Shown: positions 54,626 through 63,910, counted from the stretch's first letter. The stretch is DNA of 64,000 nt from Candidatus Colwellia aromaticivorans (GCF_003333305.1 NZ_QOLD01000058.1:20642-84641), one strand, 5' to 3'. The notes: generated by a model not told the origin, from the sequence alone. Program-made: numbers and translations.

Positions 54626-55969
54626 ATGACTAATACCCCAAGCCCAACAGCTGATAGGTTAACAAACCAATTTTCTGAATCGGTTACTCAGCTCAAACCG
54701 TTATTGGTGATCATTGGTAACGGTATGGCGACAGGCCGGCTATTAGATGAAATAATTAAGCGCACACCAAATAAGTATCAAATTACGGTGATAGGTAAAG
54801 AACACTTCGGTAGTTACAATCGTATTATGTTATCAGCCGTTTTAGCCGGTGATGCCACGATTGATAGCATTATGCAAAAACCACCTGCATGGTACAAAGA
54901 GCACAGTATTAACTTCTTAAGTGGTAGCTTAGTTACCTATATAGACAAAAAAACTAAGGTCGTTGAATTAGCCTCATCGGCACAGATTAACTACGACGAA
55001 CTTATCATTGCTACCGGTTCGCGTACCGCTGAAATACCCGCTAAAAATCAGGATGTTGAAGGTATATTCAATTTTCGTGATATTGCTGACACACAAAAAA
55101 TTCAAGCATTTGCTAAACAAGAAGGTTCAAGCTCAAAACAAGCCATTGTTATTGGTGGCGGTTTATTAGGGTTAGAAGCAGCTTACGGCTTAGCAATTAG
55201 CGGTGTGGAAGTCACGTTAGTTCACCGTAATAAATGGTTACTTAATCGTCAGCTCGATAAAGTATCAGGCAATATGTTGCAAAGCATCATGGCGCAAAAA
55301 AAAATTAAGTTTGCTTTAGGCCATGAAGTGGCTTCTTTTGAGAATACAATTGAGAGTAACGCAGAAAGAAAAGTAAAAAGTTTATCAGGTGTTACGTTAA
55401 CTAACGGTGAATTTATTAGCGCACAAATGGCCGTTATCGCAACCGGCATTACGCCAAACAAAAAATTAGCCGAAATCGCCAATATTGATTTTAATCGTGC
55501 CATTTTAGTCAACGATTATATGCAAACCAGTGACGCCTCCATCAGCGCTTTAGGTGAGTGTTGTGAACATAATCGCGCCACCTTTGGTTTAGTTGACCCT
55601 ATTTGGGGACAATGTATTACGCTTGCTGAACGTTTATGTAACAACGTAAAAAAGCCATTTCAAAACGCGCCCGTACCAACCAAATTGAAAGTTTCAGGCG
55701 TACAGCTATTTTCAGCCGGCGATGTTGAGGTGTCAGAAGGTAGCCAATGTTTTACCTTATTAGATAAAAAAGCGCTTATTTACCGTAAAATCATCGTTAA
55801 AAATGGTAAAATAAGCGGTATTGTTTTATTTGGTGATGTTAGCTCAGGTATGGCTTACTTTGAGTTAATGCGACAACAAATAACCGTGAATACTATGATG
55901 CCAGAGCTATTAATTGGCGATGAATTTGTAACAACCATAGAAAATGAGCAAAAAGTAAGTGCCGCTTAG
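54626..55969 (+). CDS. FAD/NAD(P)-dependent reductase, probable electron donor to NasA
   Basis: About 447 residues, resembling the N-terminal flavin half of NirB without the sirohaem part. LLVIIGNGMATGRLLDEI (FAD), YDELIIATGSRTAEIP, AIVIGGGLLGLEAAYGLAISG (NAD(P)), VIATGITPN and ALGECCEHN.ATFGLVDPIWGQ. In assimilatory nitrate reductases a separate flavoprotein (NasB/NasC type) carries electrons from NAD(P)H to NasA, so this is the likely role beside nasA. GTG at 54569 is an alternative start giving 19 more residues. Gap of 140 bp to nasA contains an imperfect hairpin. Confidence 0.82.
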   Translation: MTNTPSPTADRLTNQFSESVTQLKPLLVIIGNGMATGRLLDEIIKRTPNKYQITVIGKEHFGSYNRIMLSAVLAGDATIDSIMQKPPAWYKEHSINFLSGSLVTYIDKKTKVVELASSAQINYDELIIATGSRTAEIPAKNQDVEGIFNFRDIADTQKIQAFAKQEGSSSKQAIVIGGGLLGLEAAYGLAISGVEVTLVHRNKWLLNRQLDKVSGNMLQSIMAQKKIKFALGHEVASFENTIESNAERKVKSLSGVTLTNGEFISAQMAVIATGITPNKKLAEIANIDFNRAILVNDYMQTSDASISALGECCEHNRATFGLVDPIWGQCITLAERLCNNVKKPFQNAPVPTKLKVSGVQLFSAGDVEVSEGSQCFTLLDKKALIYRKIIVKNGKISGIVLFGDVSSGMAYFELMRQQITVNTMMPELLIGDEFVTTIENEQKVSAA

Positions 55970-56109
55970 CTTTAGCTTAGCCTTGGCTTCAATTCAGCTT
56001 GAAGAAGCCTAAGCTAGACTTTTTCTATTAATTAAATAGCGTTATTAAAAACTTTATCAACTAGCACTTTACTAACATTAGCTATCGTTAGTTAACGTTT
56101 GAGAATTCC

Positions 56110-58824
56110 ATGACCGACATCATTTTTACCGATAAACAATCTCCAGCTTCAGTAAGTAGCCAAACAACCAGTAAAACAAATTGCCCCTATTGTGGCGTTG
56201 GCTGTGGTATTGAAGCCACCGTTGAAAACAATAAAGTCATTGCCGTAAAAGGTAATGCAGAACACCCTGCCAACTTAGGACGCTTATGCGTAAAAGGGTC
56301 TTCACTTCATGAAACACAAGGTTTTCATAACCGAATTTTAAGCCCTCGTGTTTATGGTAAAAACGTAAGTTGGGATGAAGCAACATCAACGGTTGCTAAA
56401 CACTTTCAAGACACAATAGCGCAATATGGCCCAGACTCTGTCGCCTTTTATCTATCAGGTCAGCTACTTACCGAAGATTATTATGTCGCCAATAAGCTAA
56501 TGAAAGGCTTTATTGGCTCAGCCAACGTTGATACAAATTCTCGCTTATGTATGGCATCGGCAAGTGCCGCACACAAACGTGCCTTTGGCGAAGATGTTGT
56601 TGCTGGCTGTTATGAAGATTTAACCTCAGCCGATGCTATTTTCATCATCGGTGCTAACCCAGCATACGCACACCCTATTGTTTATCAGCGCATGATAAAA
56701 GCGCGTGAAGAAAACCCAACACGTAAAATAGTGGTGATTGACCCACGTAAAACCGCCACAGCTAAAGATGCCGATTTATATTTAGCGATAAAGCCCGGTA
56801 GTGATGCCTATTTTTATAACGGCTTATTATTGTATTTAGCCGAACAAGGTAAATTAAATAACGATTACATAGCAAAACATTGTCAAGGGTTTGAGCAAGC
56901 ACTACAAACGGCGCAAAGCCAATTTGCTGATATTGCGGCCGTAGCAACCGCTTGTGATATTGAGCTTTCATTGTTGCTTGAAAGCTACCAAATTTTTGCT
57001 GAAACTGACAACGTAGTGACTTTTTTCTCGCAAGGTATCAACCAATCATCAACCGGTGTTGATAAAGGTAACGCGATTATTAACTGTCATTTAGCAACAG
57101 GAAAAATAGGGCGAGAAGGCGCAGGTGCCTTTTCAATTACCGGACAACCAAATGCTATGGGTGGCCGCGAAGTGGGCGGTTTATCAAATCAACTTGCAGC
57201 ACATTTATATTTTGAAAATTCAAATGAAATAGATTTAGTTAAACGTTTTTGGCAAGCACCCAACATTGCGACTAAAGAAGGCTTAAAAGCGGTTGAACTA
57301 TTTGATGCGGTTCATTCAGGAAAAATTAAAGCCATTTGGATCATGGCGACAAATCCTGTGGTAAGTATGCCAAATGCTAATCGGATTAAACGCGCATTAG
57401 AAAAATGCCCGATGGTTGTGGTAAGTGAATGTTATGAAAATACCGACACGGTAAATTATGCTGATGTTGTTTTACCGGCCAGTACATGGGGTGAAAAACA
57501 AGGGTCTGTCACTAATTCAGACCGTACAATATCTGTGCATAAAAGTATGATTAAGGCCCCTGGTGAAGCAAAAAATGATTGGCAAATAATCACGGATGTC
57601 GCGCACGCATTAGGTTTTAAAGATGCGTTTAATTATCAGCATCCGGTTGATATATTCAGAGAACATGCTGCGTTATCCGGTTTTGAAAACAGTCACCCTT
57701 TCTCTTATAAAAGAGATGAAAATGATGTTTATCGTGTTTTTGATATTTCTGCCTTGGCGAATATTTCACAAGCCGAATATGAAAATTTCTCTCCTATCAA
57801 ATGGCCAATTAATAGTGCGAACCCAAAAGGGTTAAAGCGCATATTCACTGATGGTATTTTTGCGACTAAAAATCAAAAAGCGAACTTTATTCCAATTATT
57901 GCACAGTTACCAAGAAAATTACCTGGTAACAACCAAGTAGTAATGAACTCAGGTCGAATTCGTGATCAATGGCATACCATGACTAGAACGGGCCGTGTTG
58001 CTAAATTAATGACACACTCTGATGAACCTTATATTGCAGTAAACCCTGATGACGCCAAACGTTTTCAATTAGAAGACAAACAACTTGCTGTGCTGTCTAA
58101 TTTAGGCGCTGAATTTATTGGCCGGGTGAACATTACTACAGAACAACGCAACGGTGAAATCTTTGTGCCTATTCACTGGAACGATAACTTTTCAGCTTCG
58201 GCCCGTGTTTCAGCACTTGTGAACCCAATTTCCGACTACATTTGCGGGCAACCAGAATTTAAGCACAGCCCCGTTAATATTAAGCCGTTCAATTCAGTAT
58301 GGTCTGGCTACTTAATTTCTTCACAAGCGGTTAATTGCCAAACCAATTACTGGAGTAAAATTCAACTTGAACAAGGTCACAAATATTTATTATCTGACCA
58401 GCAAGAATTAGGCGATGATGAATCCATTTTAGCTAATTTATATCCGACAATTGATGATTGGTTAGTATTAAAAGACGATCAACAAAATGTATTACGGATT
58501 GCTGGTTTTATTGACAATAAGTTGCATTGCTTCTTTGCTGCTAGCACTAATTTAGACCTAGAATTTAATACTCGTTTTATTGAAGAGCAATTAAATAAAA
58601 CACACCCTATAAAAACCCGCTTTAAATTAATGTCAGGTCTTGATAGTGATGGTAAAAATGATGTGGGTACTATGATTTGTTCGTGTTTTCAAATTGGTGA
58701 AAAAACCATCAAAGAAACGATTGAATCAGGGCAGTGTAAATCGGTAGAAGCCTTAGGTGAAAAATTAAAGTGCGGTACTAACTGCGGTTCATGTATTCCT
58801 GAATTGAAAGCATTTTTTACCTAA
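56110..58824 (+). CDS. nasA: Assimilatory nitrate reductase catalytic subunit NasA
   Basis: 904-residue cytoplasmic bis-MGD enzyme reducing nitrate to nitrite. N-terminal 4Fe-4S ligands C25, C28, C32, C60 (CPYCGVGC...GRLCVKG); probable Mo ligand C147 in SRLCMASASAAHKRAFG; MATNPVVSMPNANR; NSGRIRDQWHTMTRTGRV. The last 55 residues form a BFD-like 2Fe-2S domain (MICSCFQIGEKTIKETI...LKCGTNCGSCIPEL), as in classical NasA. No Tat signal. Second nitrate-type molybdoenzyme of the locus, transcribed away from the narK operon with its flavoprotein partner. Confidence 0.92.
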   Translation: MTDIIFTDKQSPASVSSQTTSKTNCPYCGVGCGIEATVENNKVIAVKGNAEHPANLGRLCVKGSSLHETQGFHNRILSPRVYGKNVSWDEATSTVAKHFQDTIAQYGPDSVAFYLSGQLLTEDYYVANKLMKGFIGSANVDTNSRLCMASASAAHKRAFGEDVVAGCYEDLTSADAIFIIGANPAYAHPIVYQRMIKAREENPTRKIVVIDPRKTATAKDADLYLAIKPGSDAYFYNGLLLYLAEQGKLNNDYIAKHCQGFEQALQTAQSQFADIAAVATACDIELSLLLESYQIFAETDNVVTFFSQGINQSSTGVDKGNAIINCHLATGKIGREGAGAFSITGQPNAMGGREVGGLSNQLAAHLYFENSNEIDLVKRFWQAPNIATKEGLKAVELFDAVHSGKIKAIWIMATNPVVSMPNANRIKRALEKCPMVVVSECYENTDTVNYADVVLPASTWGEKQGSVTNSDRTISVHKSMIKAPGEAKNDWQIITDVAHALGFKDAFNYQHPVDIFREHAALSGFENSHPFSYKRDENDVYRVFDISALANISQAEYENFSPIKWPINSANPKGLKRIFTDGIFATKNQKANFIPIIAQLPRKLPGNNQVVMNSGRIRDQWHTMTRTGRVAKLMTHSDEPYIAVNPDDAKRFQLEDKQLAVLSNLGAEFIGRVNITTEQRNGEIFVPIHWNDNFSASARVSALVNPISDYICGQPEFKHSPVNIKPFNSVWSGYLISSQAVNCQTNYWSKIQLEQGHKYLLSDQQELGDDESILANLYPTIDDWLVLKDDQQNVLRIAGFIDNKLHCFFAASTNLDLEFNTRFIEEQLNKTHPIKTRFKLMSGLDSDGKNDVGTMICSCFQIGEKTIKETIESGQCKSVEALGEKLKCGTNCGSCIPELKAFFT

Positions 58825-59470
58825 CGAGTTTTCCATTACAGGTCAGTAAAATGATTCAAAATAAGAAAATAAGCGATATAGCATCAGTAAGATTGCTTAT
58901 TGATGAAAGTTGGGTTTCCTGCTGGTTAAATACACCAATTTGACTCGGAAATACAAATATAAAATCAATGTTTGCAAACATTACGGGTGACTACTGCGCA
59001 TTAGTCACGATGAAGTAATTCTTAAAACTGTAAGGATAAGGATACGCTTAATATTCTTATTAAAAAACTAATTTAAGTCAGAAAAAAACCAAAATAATAA
59101 GGTTATTCTTACTTAACACGGATGTTACCCACTTAATGTTTCGTGTTGTTTTTACGCGTTTCTTGGTAACACACATCGACCAGTACGTAATTTGTATTAA
59201 CTATCTGAAATTATGTTCATCCATCTATATTTTAGGTAAGTGTATCACTGAGACTTCTCAGTAATACGCTTACATTACTAAAAATAACTTAAGATTTGAA
59301 AATTAAAAATTAAAAATTAAAAATTAAAAAGTTGAAATTTGACTATTTCTAGCTACAGTTAATGTAATCAAGTAGGTGAGGATTACTGAAGTGTCGATAT
59401 TGCAAGCTGTTGAAATAAAACAAAAACAGTCAAGGTAAACAATGGGGTAAACGGAGTCTTAAGGTCTAGC
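58825..59470. other. Gene-poor spacer with small palindromes and an AT repeat
   Basis: No supported gene. A 30-codon ORF at 58851-58943 is too short and weak to call. Palindromes: TGTTTGCAAACA (58969-58980), GTGACTA/TAGTCAC hairpin (58987-59008), ACTGAGA/TCTCAGT (59247-59262). At 59299-59330 an AAAATTA-type heptamer is repeated about 4.5 times. No clear terminator for nasA was found. The stretch leads into transposase debris. Confidence 0.6.
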
Positions 59471-59926
59471 TTACCACTCAACAACCTGGTCAATTACAGC
59501 ATTCGTGACTCGAGATATGAGTGTTGGTGAAATATCAGCATCGTACATTTCTTTAAAGGTATCGACTATTTCTCTAGTTGTCATGCCTTTGGCATACAGG
59601 TACAAGATTTTATCGTCCATTGAGATGAATCGTGTTTGATTCTTTTTAACTAGCTGTGGCTCAAAACTACCTTCTCTATCGCGTGGTGTTTCAAGGTCAA
59701 CTTGTCCATCTTCGGTGCGAATGGACTTTGATGAGTAGCCGTTACGGCTATTGTTGGTGTTAGATTGCTCATGAAGGGCGTAACCTAGATGTTCTTCAAG
59801 CTCTGCGTTTAAAGCGGCTTCAACGGTTATCTTGGGTAATATTTTACGAAAGTCAGTTAAGTCTTGCTCTGACTTAATGCCTTTAGCTGCTTGCTTAGCA
59901 AATGCTTCTAGTTCTTTCTTATTCAT
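59471..59926 (-). pseudogene. IS256-family transposase, 5' fragment
   Basis: 151 codons matching the N-terminal part of Mutator/IS256 transposases: ALNAELEEHLGYALHEQSN, NSRNGYSSKSIRTEDGQVDLETPRDREGSFEPQLVKKNQTRFISMDDKILYLYAKGMTTREIVDTFKEMY, SPTLISRVTNAVIDQVVEW. A stop follows directly; the full protein is about 400 residues, so the catalytic DDE part is missing. Upstream on the same strand, 59927-60000 (TGTAACAAAATCTGTGTAACTG) looks like the left end of the element. An inactive remnant. Confidence 0.85.
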
Positions 59927-60104
59927 AGTCTGCCTATCCTAAACCCTAGTTGGGTATTAATAATAGGCAGTTACACAGATTTTGTTACAGGGTCAAGAGA
60001 CAGGGATGTAGGTACTTAGGTTTTGTCCGGAACTAAAAACCTGTGTAATTAAAATTTATCCTTATTAATATTTGATCACTAACTTACTAGCATTGGTATA
60101 ACGT

Positions 60105-60308
60105 TTAGCTTTTTCGATTTTTTTTGACTAGATAGCTTTGCTTCGTATCAGCAAGTTCTTGCTTCAGCTCGAAAAGGCCAAAGCTAGCAATAGCCACATC
60201 AATGATAGATTTTACTCTTTTGGTTAACTTCGCCAACAACATATACCCGTAATCATTCAAAATGCTCGATTCAGAGTGCTTGAGCAATTCCAGTTTGAGG
60301 CGCGTCAA
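60105..60308 (-). pseudogene. C-terminal gene fragment joined to repeat sequence
   Basis: 67 codons. The last 45 residues (LAKLTKRVKSIIDVAIASFG, LFELKQELADTKQSYLVKK) read like a real helical, basic protein end. The first 22 are encoded by the family A repeat (60241-60504). I infer that a gene of unknown identity was cut by the repeat. No family recognised. Confidence 0.35.
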
Positions 60309-60504
60309 TTAAATCATGGTTATTCCCTATTTCTTTGATGAAACAATAAAATGGGGTTGCTCAAGCACTTCTACGATGGGGCTAAAAACGATTTATACAT
60401 CGTTATCGATTTTGCGAATGGAACAACCATTCCCTGCAATCAATGCCTTGTCTAAATCGTTTTTTCTCCCACTGAAACATGCATTTTGAATGGTCACGGG
60501 TATA
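60241..60504. mobile_element. MITE-like repeat, family A copy 3
   Basis: 264 bp with inverted ends ATATACCCGTAATCATTCAAAATGC and, on the other strand, TATACCCGTGACCATTCAAAATGC, the best preserved pair in the window. Contains GCTCAAGCACTT with AGTGCTTGAGC and a CAATCAATGCCTTG block shared with copies 1 and 2. No coding capacity. Confidence 0.82.
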
Positions 60505-60544
60505 AGCACTGCCTTGCCTCTAAACCTTTTAATTATCGTTGAAT

Positions 60545-60570
60545 GATCAATTCATTACTTCAATTGGTAT
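60545..60570. repeat. Half copy of the small palindromic repeat
   Basis: GATCAATTCATTACTTCAATTGGTAT matches one arm of the 30984 and 45822 elements; the opposite arm is degraded. It lies downstream of the methyltransferase stop codon. Confidence 0.6.
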
Positions 60571-60595
60571 AAGTTGTTGTTACTCGGTAATAACA

Positions 60596-61363
60596 TCATT
60601 GTTTTCGGGCGGTTAACAAATAGTAGCCGGCGTTACCATCAATAATAAATTGGCTCAGTTGTTTAAATGGAAAGTCGGTCAACTTATCGAGCTGTGTTTT
60701 AATTATCGGCAAGTGACCCATTTTTGTGATTTTTTGCTCGATGGTTTTAATGGTTGTGATGAGGTGTTGAGATTCATCATTAAATTGTATTTTGTTAAAG
60801 CCAGTTGCACTTATACACTCTTGGCTTTGCAGGGCAGAGCATGAATCCGCGACGCATAACCATCGGCTAACATCTTGGGTTAACGATTGTGGTAAAGGTT
60901 GGTTCAAATAAATATCGGAAATCGCAATAAACCCACCCGGCCTTAATACTCGATACATTTCTTTTAATGCACTACTTTTATTCGAAAAAGTACACAGTGT
61001 ACATTCGCACAATACAACATCAAGTGCATTATCAACAAAGGGTAAAGATAAGGCGTCGCCGACAATTGGCATCAGGTTTTTATTCCTCCCACTACTGGAG
61101 GGAAGAAGGTCTTGAAGATTTTCTAACCCTAAATCGAGCGCAAAGACTTGAGCACCATAATGTGCACTTAAATACTTGGCTGAGGTGCCTTTTCCTGCTG
61201 CAACATCAAGCACTAGAGACTGGCGGTTAATCAGTGTTTTTTGTGCTAATTTTTTGGTAAGCGTTAAGCCGCCAGGATGAAAGCTATCGCCTAATAATAA
61301 TTGGGTTAATGGCAGTTGATAAAGCTGCGTACAGCAGCTGATTGTTTGGTTAAAAGTGTTCAT
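60596..61363 (-). CDS. Class I SAM-dependent methyltransferase
   Basis: 255 residues. SAM-binding motif LVLDVAAGKGTSAKYLS (about residues 51-66), acidic motif II FALDLGLENL, DALSLPFVDNALDVVLCECTLC, and YRVLRPGGFIAISDIYL. The C-terminal half carries several cysteines (WLCVADSCSALQSQECI). The latter and the overall layout recall the ArsM-like branch, but the characteristic three-cysteine arsenic pattern cannot be confirmed by eye. Third gene of an operon with DUF547 (16 bp gap) and an unusual radical SAM protein. Substrate unknown. Confidence 0.8.
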   Translation of the reverse strand: MNTFNQTISCCTQLYQLPLTQLLLGDSFHPGGLTLTKKLAQKTLINRQSLVLDVAAGKGTSAKYLSAHYGAQVFALDLGLENLQDLLPSSSGRNKNLMPIVGDALSLPFVDNALDVVLCECTLCTFSNKSSALKEMYRVLRPGGFIAISDIYLNQPLPQSLTQDVSRWLCVADSCSALQSQECISATGFNKIQFNDESQHLITTIKTIEQKITKMGHLPIIKTQLDKLTDFPFKQLSQFIIDGNAGYYLLTARKQ

Positions 61364-61379
61364 CGCTGGATTTTCATTG

Positions 61380-62264
61380 TTAAGTGCCAGATTTATTGAT
61401 GTCCCACTGATAAGACATAAAGTCGACGTCTATTTTTGTTGTTGCCGGCAACAGTTTCTCATTGCGATAAAAGTCTATGAAAATGAGCAAGCTCTGCTCT
61501 TGGCTAATGGGAGAATTACCCTGATACAGATGGTTCAACGCATATTGTGAAAAGTCATCGATATACCATTTAAAGATCATTGATAGCTTTATTTTACCCG
61601 TTTGTTGATCGAATTTTACGTTGTTTATATCGTTAATAAAGTCATGCGTAGCCTGTTCTAAAAAGGGTGTTAATTCAGCACCTACGGGCAGGCTAGGGCG
61701 CATTGGCGGACATGATTTACTACCGCAGTTAAGCACAAAGTGTAATCTTGGATCGGCGTTCGCCTTGATCATTTTTTGTTGCTCTAACTCATACAAATTA
61801 TAGCTTTTACCACCAACGATAAATTTCTGGTTATAAAAAAAACCCATCCCTTTGACTAACTCAATGGGGGCTTTGATGTCAGTAACGGACTCTAGCGGCC
61901 AGTTACTTAAAATTAAATGGATAACTATCGCATTGTAGCTATATATCCAATAAGCGAGTTCATCTTGGTCGCTGGCAAAGCGCGGGTGAGAATTTTCGGG
62001 ACTGAATTTGGCAACAGCGGCAAGGTATTGTTTTAATTGATAATGGGCATTGGGTTCGTCAAGCCATTGTTGGTATTGAATAGTGCCATCACTGCTGACA
62101 AAGCGTTTTAACAACTGTTCAAATTGTTGATGAGCAAAGCTATTTTCAGGAAAATTCTCGGGTAAAGGCACATCAATAGCATAGTGCTGACTCTGGGTGT
62201 TAAAGCGCCACAGTACAAACAGTACCACTATCAACGCGATTGATATGATAATGATTTTATTCAT
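61380..62264 (-). CDS. DUF547 membrane-anchored protein
   Basis: 294 residues: N-terminal hydrophobic anchor (KIIIISIALIVVLFVLWRF, residues 3-21), then a periplasmic DUF547 domain with QDELAYWIYSYNAIVIHLIL, the LYELEQQKMIKANADPRLHFVLNCGSKSCPPMRP hallmark (H, C and C possibly a catalytic or metal site), and LSMIFKWYIDDF. DUF547 has a papain-like/transglutaminase-like fold in some predictions; function unproven. Separated from the radical SAM stop by three bases, so tightly co-transcribed. Confidence 0.85.
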   Translation of the reverse strand: MNKIIIISIALIVVLFVLWRFNTQSQHYAIDVPLPENFPENSFAHQQFEQLLKRFVSSDGTIQYQQWLDEPNAHYQLKQYLAAVAKFSPENSHPRFASDQDELAYWIYSYNAIVIHLILSNWPLESVTDIKAPIELVKGMGFFYNQKFIVGGKSYNLYELEQQKMIKANADPRLHFVLNCGSKSCPPMRPSLPVGAELTPFLEQATHDFINDINNVKFDQQTGKIKLSMIFKWYIDDFSQYALNHLYQGNSPISQEQSLLIFIDFYRNEKLLPATTKIDVDFMSYQWDINKSGT

Positions 62265-62267
62265 AAA

Positions 62268-63752
62268 CTATCCACTTTCTTTTAAATTATTGGATACGCT
62301 TTTAGGTGATGCAGGTGAAATCGCGCCTTTCATAGGAGTGCGTTGGGCTCTAATGGGGTTTAATACCGTTTGTTCAAGCTCGTCACGATACAACAAATTA
62401 TAGGTATCGAAGGGAATTACCCGTTTGGCATCAGGGTGAATAATGTGCACACAACTTTTTCGAATACTGCGTAAATCGAATGAGTAGGCATCAATGAACT
62501 CCATGATCACCAAGCGAAATATATTTTCATATGAAAGGTCATTCTGTTGTTCACTGGCACCTGCTAGCAGGTCTTGCATTGCTTGCGGTTGGCTTTGAAA
62601 ATTATGATGAGTTGAAAAAAGCGTAAATAACTTGTCCTGAACAATGGCCTCTGATTCATAGCTTATTGTATTTCTAGCACCATTTATCAAGGTTTCTGGA
62701 TCGATCAATCCCGTTAAGGGAATAAATTGACCATCTAGTTTTAAGGCATATGCCATGGCAATACTGTCGCCATGACACGGAACTGGGATAATATCTTCGG
62801 GTTCGAATAAATCAGTTTGTTGGAGTATAGAACGTCTTACTTCCGTTAAGGTTAAACGGTCACGGTCTATTTGGTAACCGTTATCATACTTTTCCAAACG
62901 CCCGGCAACTTGCACTGGTTGAATGGTAACACCACGTACACAAGGTTGTGCCTTAGCAAACTCAATTATATCGCCAAGTTGGCTGTCATTAACGCCGCGA
63001 CGAACAGTAACCACTAAGGTGGTTGAAATATTGTAGTGATTTAAACGTGCGAGTGCTTGCTCATGCACTTTGTTAAGCGGGCTCGCTCTAAGAATTTCTA
63101 ATGCGTGGTTTTCTAGCGAATCAAATTGCAGATACACTTCGATTCCGGGAGCATAACTTGCTAATTTTTTGGTGAAATCATCACTTTGAGCTATTTTCAA
63201 GCCATTGGTATTGATAAGTAGGTGTTTTATTGGACGACTTTGCGCCTCTTCTATTACCGTAAAAAAATCAGGGTGTAGGGTTGGCTCGCCACCGGATATT
63301 TGAATAATATTAGGCTCAGCTTCATTTTTTACCGCTAAATCAAGCATGGCTTTTATTTGTTCGAGTGAGCGGTGCGTTTGTCGCTCTGGTGAGCTATTTG
63401 CGTAACAGGTTGGACAGCGTAAGTTACAGTGGTCGGTAATTTCGAGTAGTAACGTACAGCCATGTTGTTCGTGATCAGGGCAAATGCCACAATCATATGG
63501 GCAGCCCCATTTTACTGGCGTATTATAACATTGGCTTTGTTCTGGTGTTTTAATAAATACTTCGCGGGCACGACGATAATAATCGATATCATCAGCGAGC
63601 ATTATTTTTTCAGGTCCATGTTCTGGGCATCGTTTTAACAACCAAACAGCGCCATCTTCAAAAACAATTTTTCCATCAACTCGAGTTAAACAGCTTGAGC
63701 AAATTGATATTGCTGTGTCATAAAACTGGTAGCTGCGCTCTTTAATTTCCAT
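62268..63752 (-). CDS. MJ0619-like radical SAM protein
   Basis: 494 residues. N-terminal zinc-like knuckle CSSC...RCPEHGPEK (C18, C21, C42), a second cysteine cluster GCPYDCGICPDHEQHGC (C84, C88, C91, C99), then the radical SAM CxxxCxxC motif C109-NLR-C113-PT-C116, QISGGEPTLHPDF, and further cysteines in the C-terminal half. This combination marks the MJ0619/COG1964 subfamily, which includes the archaeal tetraether lipid synthase Tes. First gene of the operon with DUF547 and a methyltransferase; AAGG ribosome-binding site. The bacterial substrate is not known. Confidence 0.82.
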   Translation of the reverse strand: MEIKERSYQFYDTAISICSSCLTRVDGKIVFEDGAVWLLKRCPEHGPEKIMLADDIDYYRRAREVFIKTPEQSQCYNTPVKWGCPYDCGICPDHEQHGCTLLLEITDHCNLRCPTCYANSSPERQTHRSLEQIKAMLDLAVKNEAEPNIIQISGGEPTLHPDFFTVIEEAQSRPIKHLLINTNGLKIAQSDDFTKKLASYAPGIEVYLQFDSLENHALEILRASPLNKVHEQALARLNHYNISTTLVVTVRRGVNDSQLGDIIEFAKAQPCVRGVTIQPVQVAGRLEKYDNGYQIDRDRLTLTEVRRSILQQTDLFEPEDIIPVPCHGDSIAMAYALKLDGQFIPLTGLIDPETLINGARNTISYESEAIVQDKLFTLFSTHHNFQSQPQAMQDLLAGASEQQNDLSYENIFRLVIMEFIDAYSFDLRSIRKSCVHIIHPDAKRVIPFDTYNLLYRDELEQTVLNPIRAQRTPMKGAISPASPKSVSNNLKESG

Positions 63753-63792
63753 AATTTAGCCTTGCTATAGATGGAATGGAATAAACTAGACT

Positions 63793-63910
63793 TATACCCA
63801 TACCACCTCAAGATGCGAGTTTCAGGTCTACAGAGGAACTCTTGATCAAGACGCATCTTTTATTAATGGTTGTTCAGGAGAATATGCTCCTGCATTCTCT
63901 AATAAGATAA
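63793..63910. mobile_element. Truncated family A repeat with a module B-like palindrome
   Basis: TATACCCATACCACCTCAAGATGCGAGTTTCAGG, then GATCAAGACGCATCTTTTATTAATGGTTGTT as in family A, then CAGGAGAATATGCTCCTG and TCTAATAAG. The far end is missing; the sequence breaks into an apparent insertion-sequence end at about 63911. This gap (63753-63985) is otherwise without a gene. Confidence 0.7.

Noticed and set aside
58851..58943. 30-codon ORF after nasA
   Set aside because: Too short, poor ribosome-binding site, no similarity recognised.
60596..61363. Methyltransferase considered as arsenite methyltransferase ArsM
   Set aside because: Several cysteines are present, but the diagnostic arsenic-binding pattern cannot be confirmed and no ars genes are adjacent.
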